From positions 32,046-96,045 of the forward strand of contig MESQ01000017.1 of NCBI GenBank assembly GCA_001771065.1: a DNA stretch of 64,000 nucleotides, given 5' to 3'. This document shows, in pieces, positions 56,513 through 64,000 of this stretch. Position numbers and translations under genes: made by a program. The DNA is from Burkholderiales bacterium RIFOXYD12_FULL_59_19 (lineage in GTDB: Bacteria; Pseudomonadota; Gammaproteobacteria; Burkholderiales; Burkholderiaceae_C). The first letter of the stretch is position 1. Each line of letters starts with the position of its first letter. Under the pieces are notes generated by a model. The model had not been told where the DNA came from, ran no database searches, and saw only the letters and a program-made list of their open reading frames with translations.

Positions 56513-57640
56513 ATGCCTGATTTTCGCGCCAGTCACTGTGCCCGCTACCGCTATCGTTACAGCGAATGCAGACGCTGTTCAGACGTCTGCCCGCATGACG
56601 CCATTAGCTTGTCGGACGAGGGTGCTGCCCTGGTAGCGGACAAATGCAAAAATTGCGGCTTGTGCATCAGTGCCTGCCACACCCAGGCCTGGAGCAGCGC
56701 AGATTTCAAGCCAATCGACATCCTGCGTGAGGCGATTCAAAAACCCGTCTTCAGTCTCGCCTGTGCGCCTTCCGGATGTCGCGGCGATGCCGAGGTGCCG
56801 TGCCTGGGGGCCGTGGAGGCAAGCTGGTTAGCCTACATGGCCAAACGCCGGATTCCGGTGCGTCTGCATGGCAGCGGGCATTGCCAGCAGTGCGCGCACG
56901 GTCAAACTGGCGCAGAGCAACTCCGGCTTCATCTGGAAGCTGTTGAGGTACTGGCTGCTGCCGCCAAGTCAGGTGTTGATGAGGCCGCACCAGAGCTGGC
57001 CTGGGTTATGCCCATCGTGGTGGATGACGCGCGCAGCACGGCTGCCAGGCAGAGCGGTCAGTCCAAAAGTGCCAGCACAGCAGCCAGGCGCAAGCTGTTT
57101 GGTCGCCTGTTCAGACGCAACATGGCAACTGATCCGGCACAGGCCAAAACCAGCCAGCCACCTCAAGTGCCGACAAGCGCCATTCGTGCCGGGGCTTACA
57201 TGGTGTCAGACCCGCGTGAACTGCTGCAAATTGTGTGCAGGCAAAAAACTGATCGTCCCTTCACCGTCCCGTGGCATGAAAGCCTGCCGCTGATGCAACT
57301 CAGCCTGCAAGCCGGCTGTACCATGTGTGAGGCGTGCTTTCGGGTGTGTTCGACCGGGGCCATCGGGATTGAGCAAAACCCCAATGATTGGGCGTTGACA
57401 TTTCAGGCTGACCGTTGTGTGGCCTGTGAGGCGTGTCTGGAAGTGTGTCAGCCTCGCGTGCTGGATGCCCAGGCCTCGTTTGATGCGCGGCCTGGTCAAC
57501 CGGTCATCACGCTGATCAAGCAGGCCATGCAACGCTGTGCGCGTTGCGACCGCCATTTTGTGTCACCGACGCCGCAGAAAACCTGCCCGATTTGCAGTGA
57601 TGACGAAGCTGCATTTGAGGCCATCTTTGGCGTTGACTGA
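56513..57640 (+). CDS. Multi-cluster ferredoxin-like protein with C-terminal zinc ribbon
   Basis: 375 residues from the ATG at 56,513; a GTG at 56,510 is an alternative. It has two ferredoxin pairs: CRRCSDVCP and CKNCGLCISAC (residues 15 to 50), then CTMCEACFRVC and CVACEACLEVC (about 272 to 310). A possible zinc ribbon (CARC...CPIC) ends the protein. The centre contains VFSLACAPSGCRGDAEVPCLG and GHCQQCAHG, a further Cys-rich domain. No signal peptide, so cytoplasmic. It may supply electrons for maturation or connect the enzyme's regulation to redox state. Confidence 0.65.
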   Translation: MPDFRASHCARYRYRYSECRRCSDVCPHDAISLSDEGAALVADKCKNCGLCISACHTQAWSSADFKPIDILREAIQKPVFSLACAPSGCRGDAEVPCLGAVEASWLAYMAKRRIPVRLHGSGHCQQCAHGQTGAEQLRLHLEAVEVLAAAAKSGVDEAAPELAWVMPIVVDDARSTAARQSGQSKSASTAARRKLFGRLFRRNMATDPAQAKTSQPPQVPTSAIRAGAYMVSDPRELLQIVCRQKTDRPFTVPWHESLPLMQLSLQAGCTMCEACFRVCSTGAIGIEQNPNDWALTFQADRCVACEACLEVCQPRVLDAQASFDARPGQPVITLIKQAMQRCARCDRHFVSPTPQKTCPICSDDEAAFEAIFGVD

Positions 57641-57679
57641 CAAGCATGCTATTCAATTTCAATCAAGGAGACAGCAGAC

Positions 57680-58069
57680 ATGCAATGGGAATTCACAGCT
57701 GAAGATGTGGTCAAGGCGCGTTCTGAGTATGGTTTGCAGGACTTTCGCCGTGATTTGGGAGAAGAATTGCGCGCCAACCTCGGGCACATGGATGAGGCGC
57801 AGCAGACGCGCAGCTTCAACCTGGTTTACGACATGTGTTACGCGCTGGCGACCGATAAAAAGTTCGATGACTTCCTATTGGCTTATGCGTTCGATCCGCC
57901 CACTTGTGAATTTCTGACCGGACTCAAACCCCATATGGCGGATAACGTGGTCATGCTGGGGGCGATTCTGCAGCGGCTGATCATGGACCGTGTTGAGGCC
58001 AATATGCCGCTGGCACAGGCCATTCAGGATGTGGCACAGTGGCATGCAGCGCTTGTGGCTGGCAAATAG
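57680..58069 (+). CDS. Unassigned small helical protein, last intact gene of the operon
   Basis: 129 residues preceded by AAGGAGA. The sequence WEFTAEDVVKARSEYGLQDF leads into a helical body with VYDMCYALATDKKFDDFLL and MADNVVMLGAILQRLIMDRV. No Cys clusters or membrane segments. I do not recognise a family. Its position at the end of the molybdoenzyme operon suggests a supporting role, such as a chaperone or assembly factor, but this is only inferred. Confidence 0.6.
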   Translation: MQWEFTAEDVVKARSEYGLQDFRRDLGEELRANLGHMDEAQQTRSFNLVYDMCYALATDKKFDDFLLAYAFDPPTCEFLTGLKPHMADNVVMLGAILQRLIMDRVEANMPLAQAIQDVAQWHAALVAGK

Positions 58070-58121
58070 CCGACTCACCGTTCATGAAGGGTGAGCGCCT
58101 CTGGCGCTTGTCAGAAAGTTC

Positions 58122-58386
58122 ATGGATGCGCCCGGTACCGCCAAGGCCGACTGCCTGATCGCTGCAGACATTGCCAACACACTCAAAGCCATGTACACCA
58201 AGGAGGGCAATGCCGTCATGGCCAAGCGCTTCGAAGGCTTTGACTGGAAGACCGAAGAAGATGCGTTCAACGATGGTTTCCGCCGCGCCGGACGCCCTGG
58301 TGTGGGCATGGCCTGTCGAGTTTAAGTACTGCAATATCAGTGCGGCCATGATTGATCTTGGCTTTTCATACATTGAACAGGCTTGA
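58122..58386 (+). pseudogene. Frameshifted remnant downstream of the molybdoenzyme operon
   Basis: The first frame ([20 protein letters not shown], then [21 protein letters not shown]) stops at 58,325, while a second frame continues with [25 protein letters not shown] to 58,386. Together they read like one small protein interrupted by a single-base frameshift near 58,300. I do not recognise the family. A sequencing error could give the same picture. Confidence 0.4.
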
Positions 58387-58397
58387 CCCCGGGGCGC

Positions 58398-59933
58398 TCA
58401 GGGACCCGCTGCGGTGCGGCCGCTGCGTTTTTCACGCATGCGCTCGGCAATCAGGCTGACCTTGCCGTGGGCATCCTCGCCTTCGAGTCGCACCGTGAAA
58501 CCCCACAGGTAGGCGACGTGCTCCAGCACCGCCTTGCTGGAGTCATCCAGCGGCCGGCGCAACTGGGCAAAGTGGCGCAGGGTCAGGGAGCGGTCGCCGC
58601 GCAGGTCCACATTCCAGACCTGGATGTTGGGTTCTCGGCTGCCCAGGTTGTACTGGTCGGAGAGCTGGTGGCGCAGGGCGCGGTAGCCGCTGTCGTCGTG
58701 AATTGCCTGGATATGCAATTTGTCACGGACGTCGTCATCGAGCACCGAGAACAAGCGAAAGTCGCGCATGAGCTGGGGCGAGAGGTACTGGGCGATGAAG
58801 CTTTCGTCCTTGAAGTTCTGCATCGCAAATTCAAACGTTTTGCGCCAGTTAGAGCCGGCGATGTCGGGGAACCACTCGCGGTCTTCGGCGGTCGGGTGTT
58901 CGCAGATGCGGCGAATGTCGCGCCACATGGAAAAGCCCAGTGCATAGGGATTGATGCCGGAGTAATATGGGCTGCTATAGGGCGGTTGGTACACCACGTT
59001 GGTGTGGGACTGCAGGATTTCCAGCATGAAGCCGTCTGACAGGGCGCCTTGATCGTAGAGCGTATTGAGCAGTGTGTAGTGCCAAAAACAGGCCCAGCCT
59101 TCGTTCATGACCTGGGTCTGGCGTTGCGGGTAAAAGTATTGCTCGATCTTGCGCACAATGCGCACCACTTCCCTTTGCCAGGGCTCCAGCAGAGGCGCGT
59201 TTTTTTCGATGAAGTACAGCAGGTTTTCTTCCGGTTCGGCCGGAAAGCGCACCTCTTGCTCGGCTTGATCCGCTTCCAGGCGGGGCGGCAGGGTGCGCCA
59301 CAGGTCATTGACCTGGGCCTGAAGGTAATTGGCGCGCTCATGCTGGCGCAGCGTTTCCTTGTCCAGGGAGAGCCGTGGCGAGCGCTTGAAGCGGTCAACG
59401 CCCAGATTCATCAGCGCGTGGCAGGCGTCCAGCATGCGCGCGACCGTGTCGACGCCGTAGCGCTCCTCGCACTGGGCGATGTACTGCTTGGCAAACACGA
59501 GGTAGTCCACGATCGCGTCGGCGCTGGTCCATTGCTTGAACAGGTGGTTGCCCTTGAAAAAGGAATTGTGGCCATAAGCGGCATGGGCGATCACCAGGGC
59601 CTGCATCGGCAGGGTGTTTTCCTCCATCAGGTAAGCAATACAGGGGTCGGAGTTGATGACGATCTCGTACGCCAGGCCCATCTGGCCACGCTTGTAGCGA
59701 TTCTCGGTGGCCAAAAAATGCTTGCCAAAGGACCAGTGGTGGTAATACACAGGCATGCCAATGGAGGCGTAGGCGTCCATCATCTGCTCGGCGCTGATCA
59801 TCTCCAGTACATGCGGATAGGTATCGAGCTCGAAGTCGGCGGCGACGCGACCAATGGCTTGATCGTATTTCTCCACGGCGGCAAAGGTCCATTCGGAGCC
59901 GAGGGGCAGGGCAGGGCCGTGTTCGTTCGCCAT
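58398..59933 (-). CDS. spoVR: SpoVR-family protein
   Basis: 511 residues, the normal size for SpoVR/YcgB. Typical blocks are EWTFAAVEKYDQAIGRVAADF at the start, YEIVINSDPCIAYLMEENTLPMQ, and HNSFFKGNHLFKQWTSADAI. The family takes part in spore cortex formation in Bacillus and is induced in stationary phase in Enterobacteria; the biochemical role is not settled. It is the last gene of the leftward prkA-yeaH-spoVR triad and begins 6 bp after yeaH ends. Confidence 0.93.
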   Translation of the reverse strand: MANEHGPALPLGSEWTFAAVEKYDQAIGRVAADFELDTYPHVLEMISAEQMMDAYASIGMPVYYHHWSFGKHFLATENRYKRGQMGLAYEIVINSDPCIAYLMEENTLPMQALVIAHAAYGHNSFFKGNHLFKQWTSADAIVDYLVFAKQYIAQCEERYGVDTVARMLDACHALMNLGVDRFKRSPRLSLDKETLRQHERANYLQAQVNDLWRTLPPRLEADQAEQEVRFPAEPEENLLYFIEKNAPLLEPWQREVVRIVRKIEQYFYPQRQTQVMNEGWACFWHYTLLNTLYDQGALSDGFMLEILQSHTNVVYQPPYSSPYYSGINPYALGFSMWRDIRRICEHPTAEDREWFPDIAGSNWRKTFEFAMQNFKDESFIAQYLSPQLMRDFRLFSVLDDDVRDKLHIQAIHDDSGYRALRHQLSDQYNLGSREPNIQVWNVDLRGDRSLTLRHFAQLRRPLDDSSKAVLEHVAYLWGFTVRLEGEDAHGKVSLIAERMREKRSGRTAAGP

Positions 59934-59939
59934 GGTGCG

Positions 59940-61211
59940 CTAAACCTGTTGTCGTTTGAAGAGATCGCGAAACACCGGGTAGATATCGGCCACGGTGGCG
60001 ATGCGCCGCATGGCGAAATGATTGGCATGGGCCGTCTCCAGTTTGGCATATTCGTCCCACAGGTTCTGGGCCGGCCCGTCCGTGATTTCGATGTAGGCAA
60101 AGTACTGGGTCAGGGGCAGCAGCTTTTGTTCGAGCAGGTCGCGGCAGTGGGATGAATCGTTGTTCCAGTTGTCGCCGTCGGACGCCTGCGCGCCATATAT
60201 ATTCCAGATGCTGCTCGGATAGCGCTTGTCGATGATTTTGTACATCAGCGCCAGGGCACTGGAGACGACGGTTCCACCCGACTCGCGCGACGTGAAGAAC
60301 TCGTCTTCATCCACCTCGTTGGCAACGGTGTGGTGGCGTATGAAAACGACTTCGATGCGTTCGTAATTGCGGGTGAGAAAAAGATAAAGCAACATGAAGA
60401 AGCGCTTGGCGATGTTCTTGCGCTCCTCGTCCATGGAGCCGGAGACATCGAGCAGGCAGAACATCACCGCCTGCGTGCTGGGCTGGGGCACGCGGATGCG
60501 GTTGTTGTAGCGCAGGTCGAAAGTGTCCACGAAGGGCACCTTGTCCATCTTGGCGTGCAAACGGGCAATCTCGCGGCGCAGGTGTTCGAGTTCGGGGTCA
60601 TCCTCGGCCAGCAGTGTCTCTTTTTCACCGAGTTCAATCAACAAGGCGCGCAATTGGGCCGCGTACGGTCCGCCTACCGCGATGCGCCGACCGGCCGCGC
60701 CCCGCATGGTGCGGGTCAGGTTGATGTTGGTCGGCACACCGTTTTGGGTGTAGCCGGCACGCACGCGCCGGTATTGTTCGATGTGGGCCAGTTGTTGCTT
60801 GATCAAATTGGGCAAGGCCAACTCGTCAAAGAAAATGTCCAGGAACTCTTCCTTGGTCAGTGTGAAGAGGAACTCGTCAAGCCCCTCGCCGTCGGGGCTG
60901 GCCTGCCCTTTCCCTTGTCCGGCACCGCCGCCCTTGGGGCGTTCGACCTGATCTCCGGTGCTGAAGCGGTCGTTGCCGGGGCGCACGGTTTCCCAGACAC
61001 CACCTTGACCATGCTGGAATTGGGGCTCGGCAATGTCCTTGCCCGGAATGCCGATTTTCTCGCCGTTGTCAAGATCACGAATGCCGCGCTTGTTGATCGC
61101 GTCGGAGACGGCCTTGCGAATCTGGCCCTTGAAACGATCGATGAAGCGCCCTCGGTTGACCGAGCTCTTGTGCTTGCTATCGAACCGGCGGTCAATGATG
61201 CGCACGGTCAT
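59940..61211 (-). CDS. yeaH: YeaH/DUF444 protein
   Basis: 423 residues. The opening (MTVRIIDRRFDSKHKSSVNR) and the basic RFIDRFKGQIRKAVSDAINK are hallmarks of YeaH/YhbH/DUF444. The C-terminal half carries a von Willebrand A-like domain with a MIDAS-type DVSGSMDEE (near residue 250). It works with the PrkA kinase in the stress response, as in E. coli yeaGH. The gene lies 36 bp from prkA. Confidence 0.93.
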   Translation of the reverse strand: MTVRIIDRRFDSKHKSSVNRGRFIDRFKGQIRKAVSDAINKRGIRDLDNGEKIGIPGKDIAEPQFQHGQGGVWETVRPGNDRFSTGDQVERPKGGGAGQGKGQASPDGEGLDEFLFTLTKEEFLDIFFDELALPNLIKQQLAHIEQYRRVRAGYTQNGVPTNINLTRTMRGAAGRRIAVGGPYAAQLRALLIELGEKETLLAEDDPELEHLRREIARLHAKMDKVPFVDTFDLRYNNRIRVPQPSTQAVMFCLLDVSGSMDEERKNIAKRFFMLLYLFLTRNYERIEVVFIRHHTVANEVDEDEFFTSRESGGTVVSSALALMYKIIDKRYPSSIWNIYGAQASDGDNWNNDSSHCRDLLEQKLLPLTQYFAYIEITDGPAQNLWDEYAKLETAHANHFAMRRIATVADIYPVFRDLFKRQQV

Positions 61212-61247
61212 GTGTTGGTGCCTCCGTTCAGTTCATCTGCTCAGGTC

Positions 61248-63170
61248 CTAGGATGACTTGCGCACGCGCAAGTACCATTCACACAGCAGGCGCACCTGCT
61301 TCTCGGTGTAGCCCTTGCTGATCATGCGGTCCACGAAATCCTTGTGTTTCTTTTGTTCGTCGCCGCTGGCTTTGGTGTTGAACGAAATCACCGGCAGCAG
61401 TTCTTCGGTGTTGGAGAACATCTTCTTTTCGATGACGGAACGCAGCTTTTCATACGAGGTCCAGGCCGGGCTTTGGCCGTCGTTCTTGGCCCGCGCCCGC
61501 AACACGAAGTTGACCACTTCATTGCGGAAGTCCTTCGGGTTGGAAATGCCGGCCGGTTTTTCGATTTTTTCAAGCTCACTGTTGAGTGCGCCACGGTCCA
61601 GGATTTCACCGGTGTTGGTGTCGCGGTATTCCTGATCCTGAATCCAGAAGTCGGCGTAGGTGACGTAACGTTCAAAAATATTCTGGCCATACTCCGAGTA
61701 GCTCTCCAGATACGCGGTCTGGATTTCCTTGCCAATGAACTCGGCGTAACGCGGCGACAGGTATTCCTTCAGGAAGCGCATGTAGCGTTCGGCTACCTCG
61801 GCCGGGAATTGCTCCTGTTCGATTTGCTGCTCCAGCACATACATCAGGTGCACCGGATTGGCTGCCACTTCGCGGTGGTCAAAATTGAATACACGCGAGA
61901 GAATCTTGAATGAAAACCGGGTGGACAAACCGGTCATGCCCTCGTCCACGCCGGCGAAATCGCGGTACTCCTGGAAGCTCTTGGCCTTGGGGTCGGTGTC
62001 CTTGAGGTTTTCGCCGTCATAGACCCGCATTTTGGAAAAAATGCTGGAGTTCTCGGGCTCCTTGAGGCGTGACAACACGGCGAACTGCGCCAGCATCTTG
62101 AGCGTGTCGGGTGCGCAAGGCGCCATGGACAGCGAGGAGTTGGTCACCAGTTTTTCGTAGATGTGAATCTCGTCGGATACCCGCAAGGAATAAGGCACCT
62201 TGACGATGTAGATCCGGTCAAGAAATGCCTCGTTGTTGCGGTTGTTCTTGAAGGTCAGCCATTCGGCCTCGTTGGAGTGGGCCAGCACCAGGCCATCAAA
62301 CGGTATGGCGCCAAAGCCCTCGGTGCCTTTGTAATTGCATTCCTGGGTGGCGGTCAGCAGCGGATGCAGCACCTTGATTGGCGCCTTGAACATCTCCACG
62401 AATTCCAGCACACCGCGGTTGGCCAGGCACAGGCCGCCGGAGTAGGAGTAGGCGTCTGGGTCGCTTTGCGAAAAGGTCTCCAGCTTGCGGATATCAATCT
62501 TGCCGACCAGCGAGGAGATGTCCTGGTTGTTTTCGTCGCCGGGTTCTGTCTTGGAGACCGCGATCTGGGACAACACCGAGGGGCGCAGCTTGACGACGCG
62601 AAAGCGCGTGATGTCGCCGCCGAACTCATGCAGGCGCTTGACGGCCCACGGACTCATGATGGTGCCCAGATAACGTCGCGGAATACCGAAGTCGTCCTCC
62701 AGCAGTTGGGCGTCTTCCATCGGATTGAACAGGCCCAGCGGCGACTCATGCACCGGGGAACCCTTGATCGCGTAAATTGGCACAACCTCCATCAGGTACT
62801 TGATTTTCTCGGCCAGGGATGACTTGCCGCCCCCCACCGGGCCGAGCAGGTACAGGATCTGTTTCTTTTCTTCCAAGCCCTGCGCCGCATGCCGGAAATA
62901 AGCGACGATCTGCTCAATCACTTCCTCCATGCCATAAAGGTCGCGAAAAGCGGGATAACGCCTGAGCATCTTGTTGGCGAATATGCGTGACAGCCGGGGC
63001 TCGCTGCGGGTGTCGATGAGCTCGGGCTCGCCAATGGCTTTCAATATTCGTTCGGCCACGCTGGCGTAGGCGGTGGCGTCACGTTTGCAGAGTTCCAGGT
63101 AATCCTGGATCGACATTTCCTCTTCCTGAGCGGCGACAAACCGGCCCTGGTAACGCGCGAAGACATTCAT
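61248..63170 (-). CDS. prkA: PrkA serine protein kinase / AAA+ protein (YeaG)
   Basis: 640 residues from the ATG at 63,170, which has an AAGGAGAG ribosome-binding site at the right distance; an upstream ATG at 63,224 would add 18 poorly conserved residues. The AAA+ core is seen with Walker A GPVGGGKSSL near residue 97. The PrkA N-terminal block (EEEMSIQDYLELCKRD) and C-terminal domain are normal for the family (E. coli YeaG is 644). The family is linked to nutrient and stress responses. First gene of the triad. Confidence 0.94.
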   Translation of the reverse strand: MNVFARYQGRFVAAQEEEMSIQDYLELCKRDATAYASVAERILKAIGEPELIDTRSEPRLSRIFANKMLRRYPAFRDLYGMEEVIEQIVAYFRHAAQGLEEKKQILYLLGPVGGGKSSLAEKIKYLMEVVPIYAIKGSPVHESPLGLFNPMEDAQLLEDDFGIPRRYLGTIMSPWAVKRLHEFGGDITRFRVVKLRPSVLSQIAVSKTEPGDENNQDISSLVGKIDIRKLETFSQSDPDAYSYSGGLCLANRGVLEFVEMFKAPIKVLHPLLTATQECNYKGTEGFGAIPFDGLVLAHSNEAEWLTFKNNRNNEAFLDRIYIVKVPYSLRVSDEIHIYEKLVTNSSLSMAPCAPDTLKMLAQFAVLSRLKEPENSSIFSKMRVYDGENLKDTDPKAKSFQEYRDFAGVDEGMTGLSTRFSFKILSRVFNFDHREVAANPVHLMYVLEQQIEQEQFPAEVAERYMRFLKEYLSPRYAEFIGKEIQTAYLESYSEYGQNIFERYVTYADFWIQDQEYRDTNTGEILDRGALNSELEKIEKPAGISNPKDFRNEVVNFVLRARAKNDGQSPAWTSYEKLRSVIEKKMFSNTEELLPVISFNTKASGDEQKKHKDFVDRMISKGYTEKQVRLLCEWYLRVRKSS

Positions 63171-63224
63171 GGCGACTCTCCTTTGATCGATGCGTCTCAT
63201 CGTGATGAAACGCCGTTTGCTCAA

Positions 63225-63241
63225 ATGATGGCTTTCATCAT
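63225..63241. promoter_or_regulatory. Inverted repeat upstream of prkA
   Basis: ATGATG-GCTTT-CATCAT is a perfect 6-bp dyad about 55 bp upstream of the prkA start. It may be a regulator site for the prkA operon. No convincing -35/-10 or sigma-54 pair is apparent around it. Confidence 0.35.
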
Positions 63242-63278
63242 AGTCCTTGCGCGGATTTGTTGCATAAAAAATTACAGC

Positions 63279-63302
63279 AAAAAAACGCCCCAGTCATGGG
63301 GC
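63279..63302 (-). terminator. Intrinsic terminator for leftward transcription
   Basis: On the minus strand GCCCCA-TGAC-TGGGGC is followed directly by G and seven T. A 6-bp GC stem with a four-base loop and T-run is a classical rho-independent terminator. It ends transcription coming from the decayed thiolase/DUF2789 genes, isolating the prkA promoter. Confidence 0.85.
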
Positions 63303-63327
63303 TTTACTGCGCTTGATCCGAATGGCC

Positions 63328-63543
63328 TCAGTTGAGAAGTGGCAAACAAATAAGGTGAACTTTCGATGCGGTCGGACAGTCAAAACTTAAGTCAGCCAAC
63401 GGATGCAACATAAGCGCAACATGCAGTTTCATTCCCGCTGCCAGAGGCGCGTGTGCCGCAATAAATCGCTTGATGCTGGCAGCAGCATTGCCAGTCCCAA
63501 TTGGGCAAACAGCTCATGAAAGCGGTGATTGACGGGTTCCATG
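63328..63543 (-). pseudogene. DUF2789 gene with frameshift
   Basis: The N-terminus MEPVNHRFHELFAQLGL from the ATG at 63,543 is the typical start of the DUF2789 family. The frame then drifts (AMLLPASSDLL) and stops, while another frame continues with SIKRFIAAHAPLAAGMKLH, the next conserved block, to a stop at 63,328. The C-terminal block of the family (WTPAQA...) is not found. Both a frameshift and later decay are indicated. This stretch is otherwise without an intact gene between prkA and the thiolase remnant. Confidence 0.6.
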
Positions 63544-63550
63544 GCTCACC

Positions 63551-63923
63551 TCACAGCATTTCCAACGCCAGGGCAATGCCCTGACCGCCACCAATACACA
63601 GGGTGACGATGCCGCGTTGCAGGCCGTCACGCTGCATCGAGTGCATCAAACGTGTGGCCAGCACGGCGCCGCTGGCACCAATCGGATGGCCGTGGGCAAT
63701 GGCACCGCCTTCCACATTCACAATCTCCTCGGCAAAACCCAACTCGCGCAGGCAGGCCAGTGTGATGGCGGCAAAGGCCTCATTGATCTCGATGCGCCGC
63801 ACGTCAGATACAGCCCAGTCAGTCCGCGCCAAGGCCTGGCGTACAGCGGGCACCGGGCACTGGGCCCAGGCCATACAGACCCGGCTCGACCGCACCGATG
63901 CCATAGGACACCAGCCGCGCCAG
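63551..63923 (-). pseudogene. Thiolase (acetyl-CoA acetyltransferase) C-terminal fragment, frameshifted
   Basis: The C-terminal thiolase domain is clear: INEAFAAITLACLRELG, NVEGGAIAHGHPIGASGA (active-site His) and TLCIGGGQGIAL (active-site Cys and glycine loop). Upstream in another frame runs ARLVSYGIGAVEPG and GLGPVP, the preceding thiolase block. The two frames join where GGGCACC is followed by GGGCACT on the plus strand (63,848 to 63,861), so a 7-base duplication best explains the shift. A TAG at 63,924 lies in the upstream frame. Non-functional as it stands. Confidence 0.8.
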
Positions 63924-64000
63924 CTACTCAAAATATGGCAAAAATCGCGCCTGTTCATCGATTGGCAGCACGCTTCGCAGAAAGTCGGCCAGCGTCTTGC
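63924..64000 (-). pseudogene. Open frame end running off the window, fused to the thiolase remnant
   Basis: The frame entering from the right edge reads KTLADFLRSVLPIDEQARF and ends with FE and TAG at 63,924. It does not look like the part of thiolase that should precede the next block, so it may be the end of another gene joined by a deletion. Too short to identify. Confidence 0.35.

Noticed and set aside
1..64000. CRISPR arrays, tRNA and rRNA genes
   Set aside because: No regularly spaced direct repeats of CRISPR type, no cloverleaf with a recognisable T-loop and no rRNA-like sequence were found on reading through.

Overview
The window looks like a Betaproteobacterium, most probably a Comamonadaceae member near Rhodoferax or Polaromonas. 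This is inferred from gene content, G+C that looks close to 60 percent, and the gene neighbourhoods; no rRNA or tRNA gene is present to confirm it. Two worlds meet at about 36.38 kb: a Mu-like transposable prophage on the left and ordinary host chromosome on the right. || Prophage (1 to about 36,382; its left end is outside the window). Minus-strand late genes come first (terminase large and small subunits, phage Dam methylase, Mu gp25/26-like proteins, an Rz/Rz1 spanin pair, endolysin). A cargo region of exported or lipoprotein genes follows, then the repressor and a divergent early operon: Ner-like protein, Bro-N protein, DDE transposase A, ATPase B, DUF3164, GemA and a Mor/C-type activator. 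The plus-strand late genes are protease/scaffold, major capsid, decoration protein, head-tail proteins, tail tube, tape measure and a long run of tail-tip and fibre genes. No sheath gene is seen, so the tail is probably non-contractile. The late genes therefore sit in two arms pointing away from a central early region. Both arms start about 32 bp downstream of the same palindromic site, which suggests one late activator serves both. || Inside the tail genes is a complete diversity-generating retroelement (DGR): a target gene with a C-terminal variable repeat (VR), an avd-like gene, a template repeat (TR) and a reverse transcriptase. Over 117 aligned bases VR and TR differ at 13 positions, and every one is an adenine in TR. 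This system should diversify the receptor-binding tip of the phage tail. || Host region. The right end of the prophage interrupts an ABC-transporter permease gene, whose downstream partners (LolA-like protein, outer-membrane beta-barrel) are intact. A leftward arsenic operon follows (arsR, arsD, two-domain arsA, arsC, acr3), then a VIT-family transporter with a DUF2798 protein, an exported metallo-beta-lactamase-fold protein and two gene remnants. Next is a divergent locus. On the left are a periplasmic PhnD-like binding protein, a histidine kinase and a sigma-54 response regulator. On the right, behind a near-perfect sigma-54 promoter with upstream palindromes, is a Tat-exported three-subunit molybdoenzyme (FeS subunit, NrfD anchor, catalytic subunit), a TorD-like chaperone and five accessory genes, several unusual. 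The layout recalls the Arx arsenite-oxidase loci (arxXSR opposite the arx structural genes), but the substrate cannot be read from sequence. || The right edge carries the conserved stress triad prkA-yeaH-spoVR, then decayed DUF2789 and thiolase genes.
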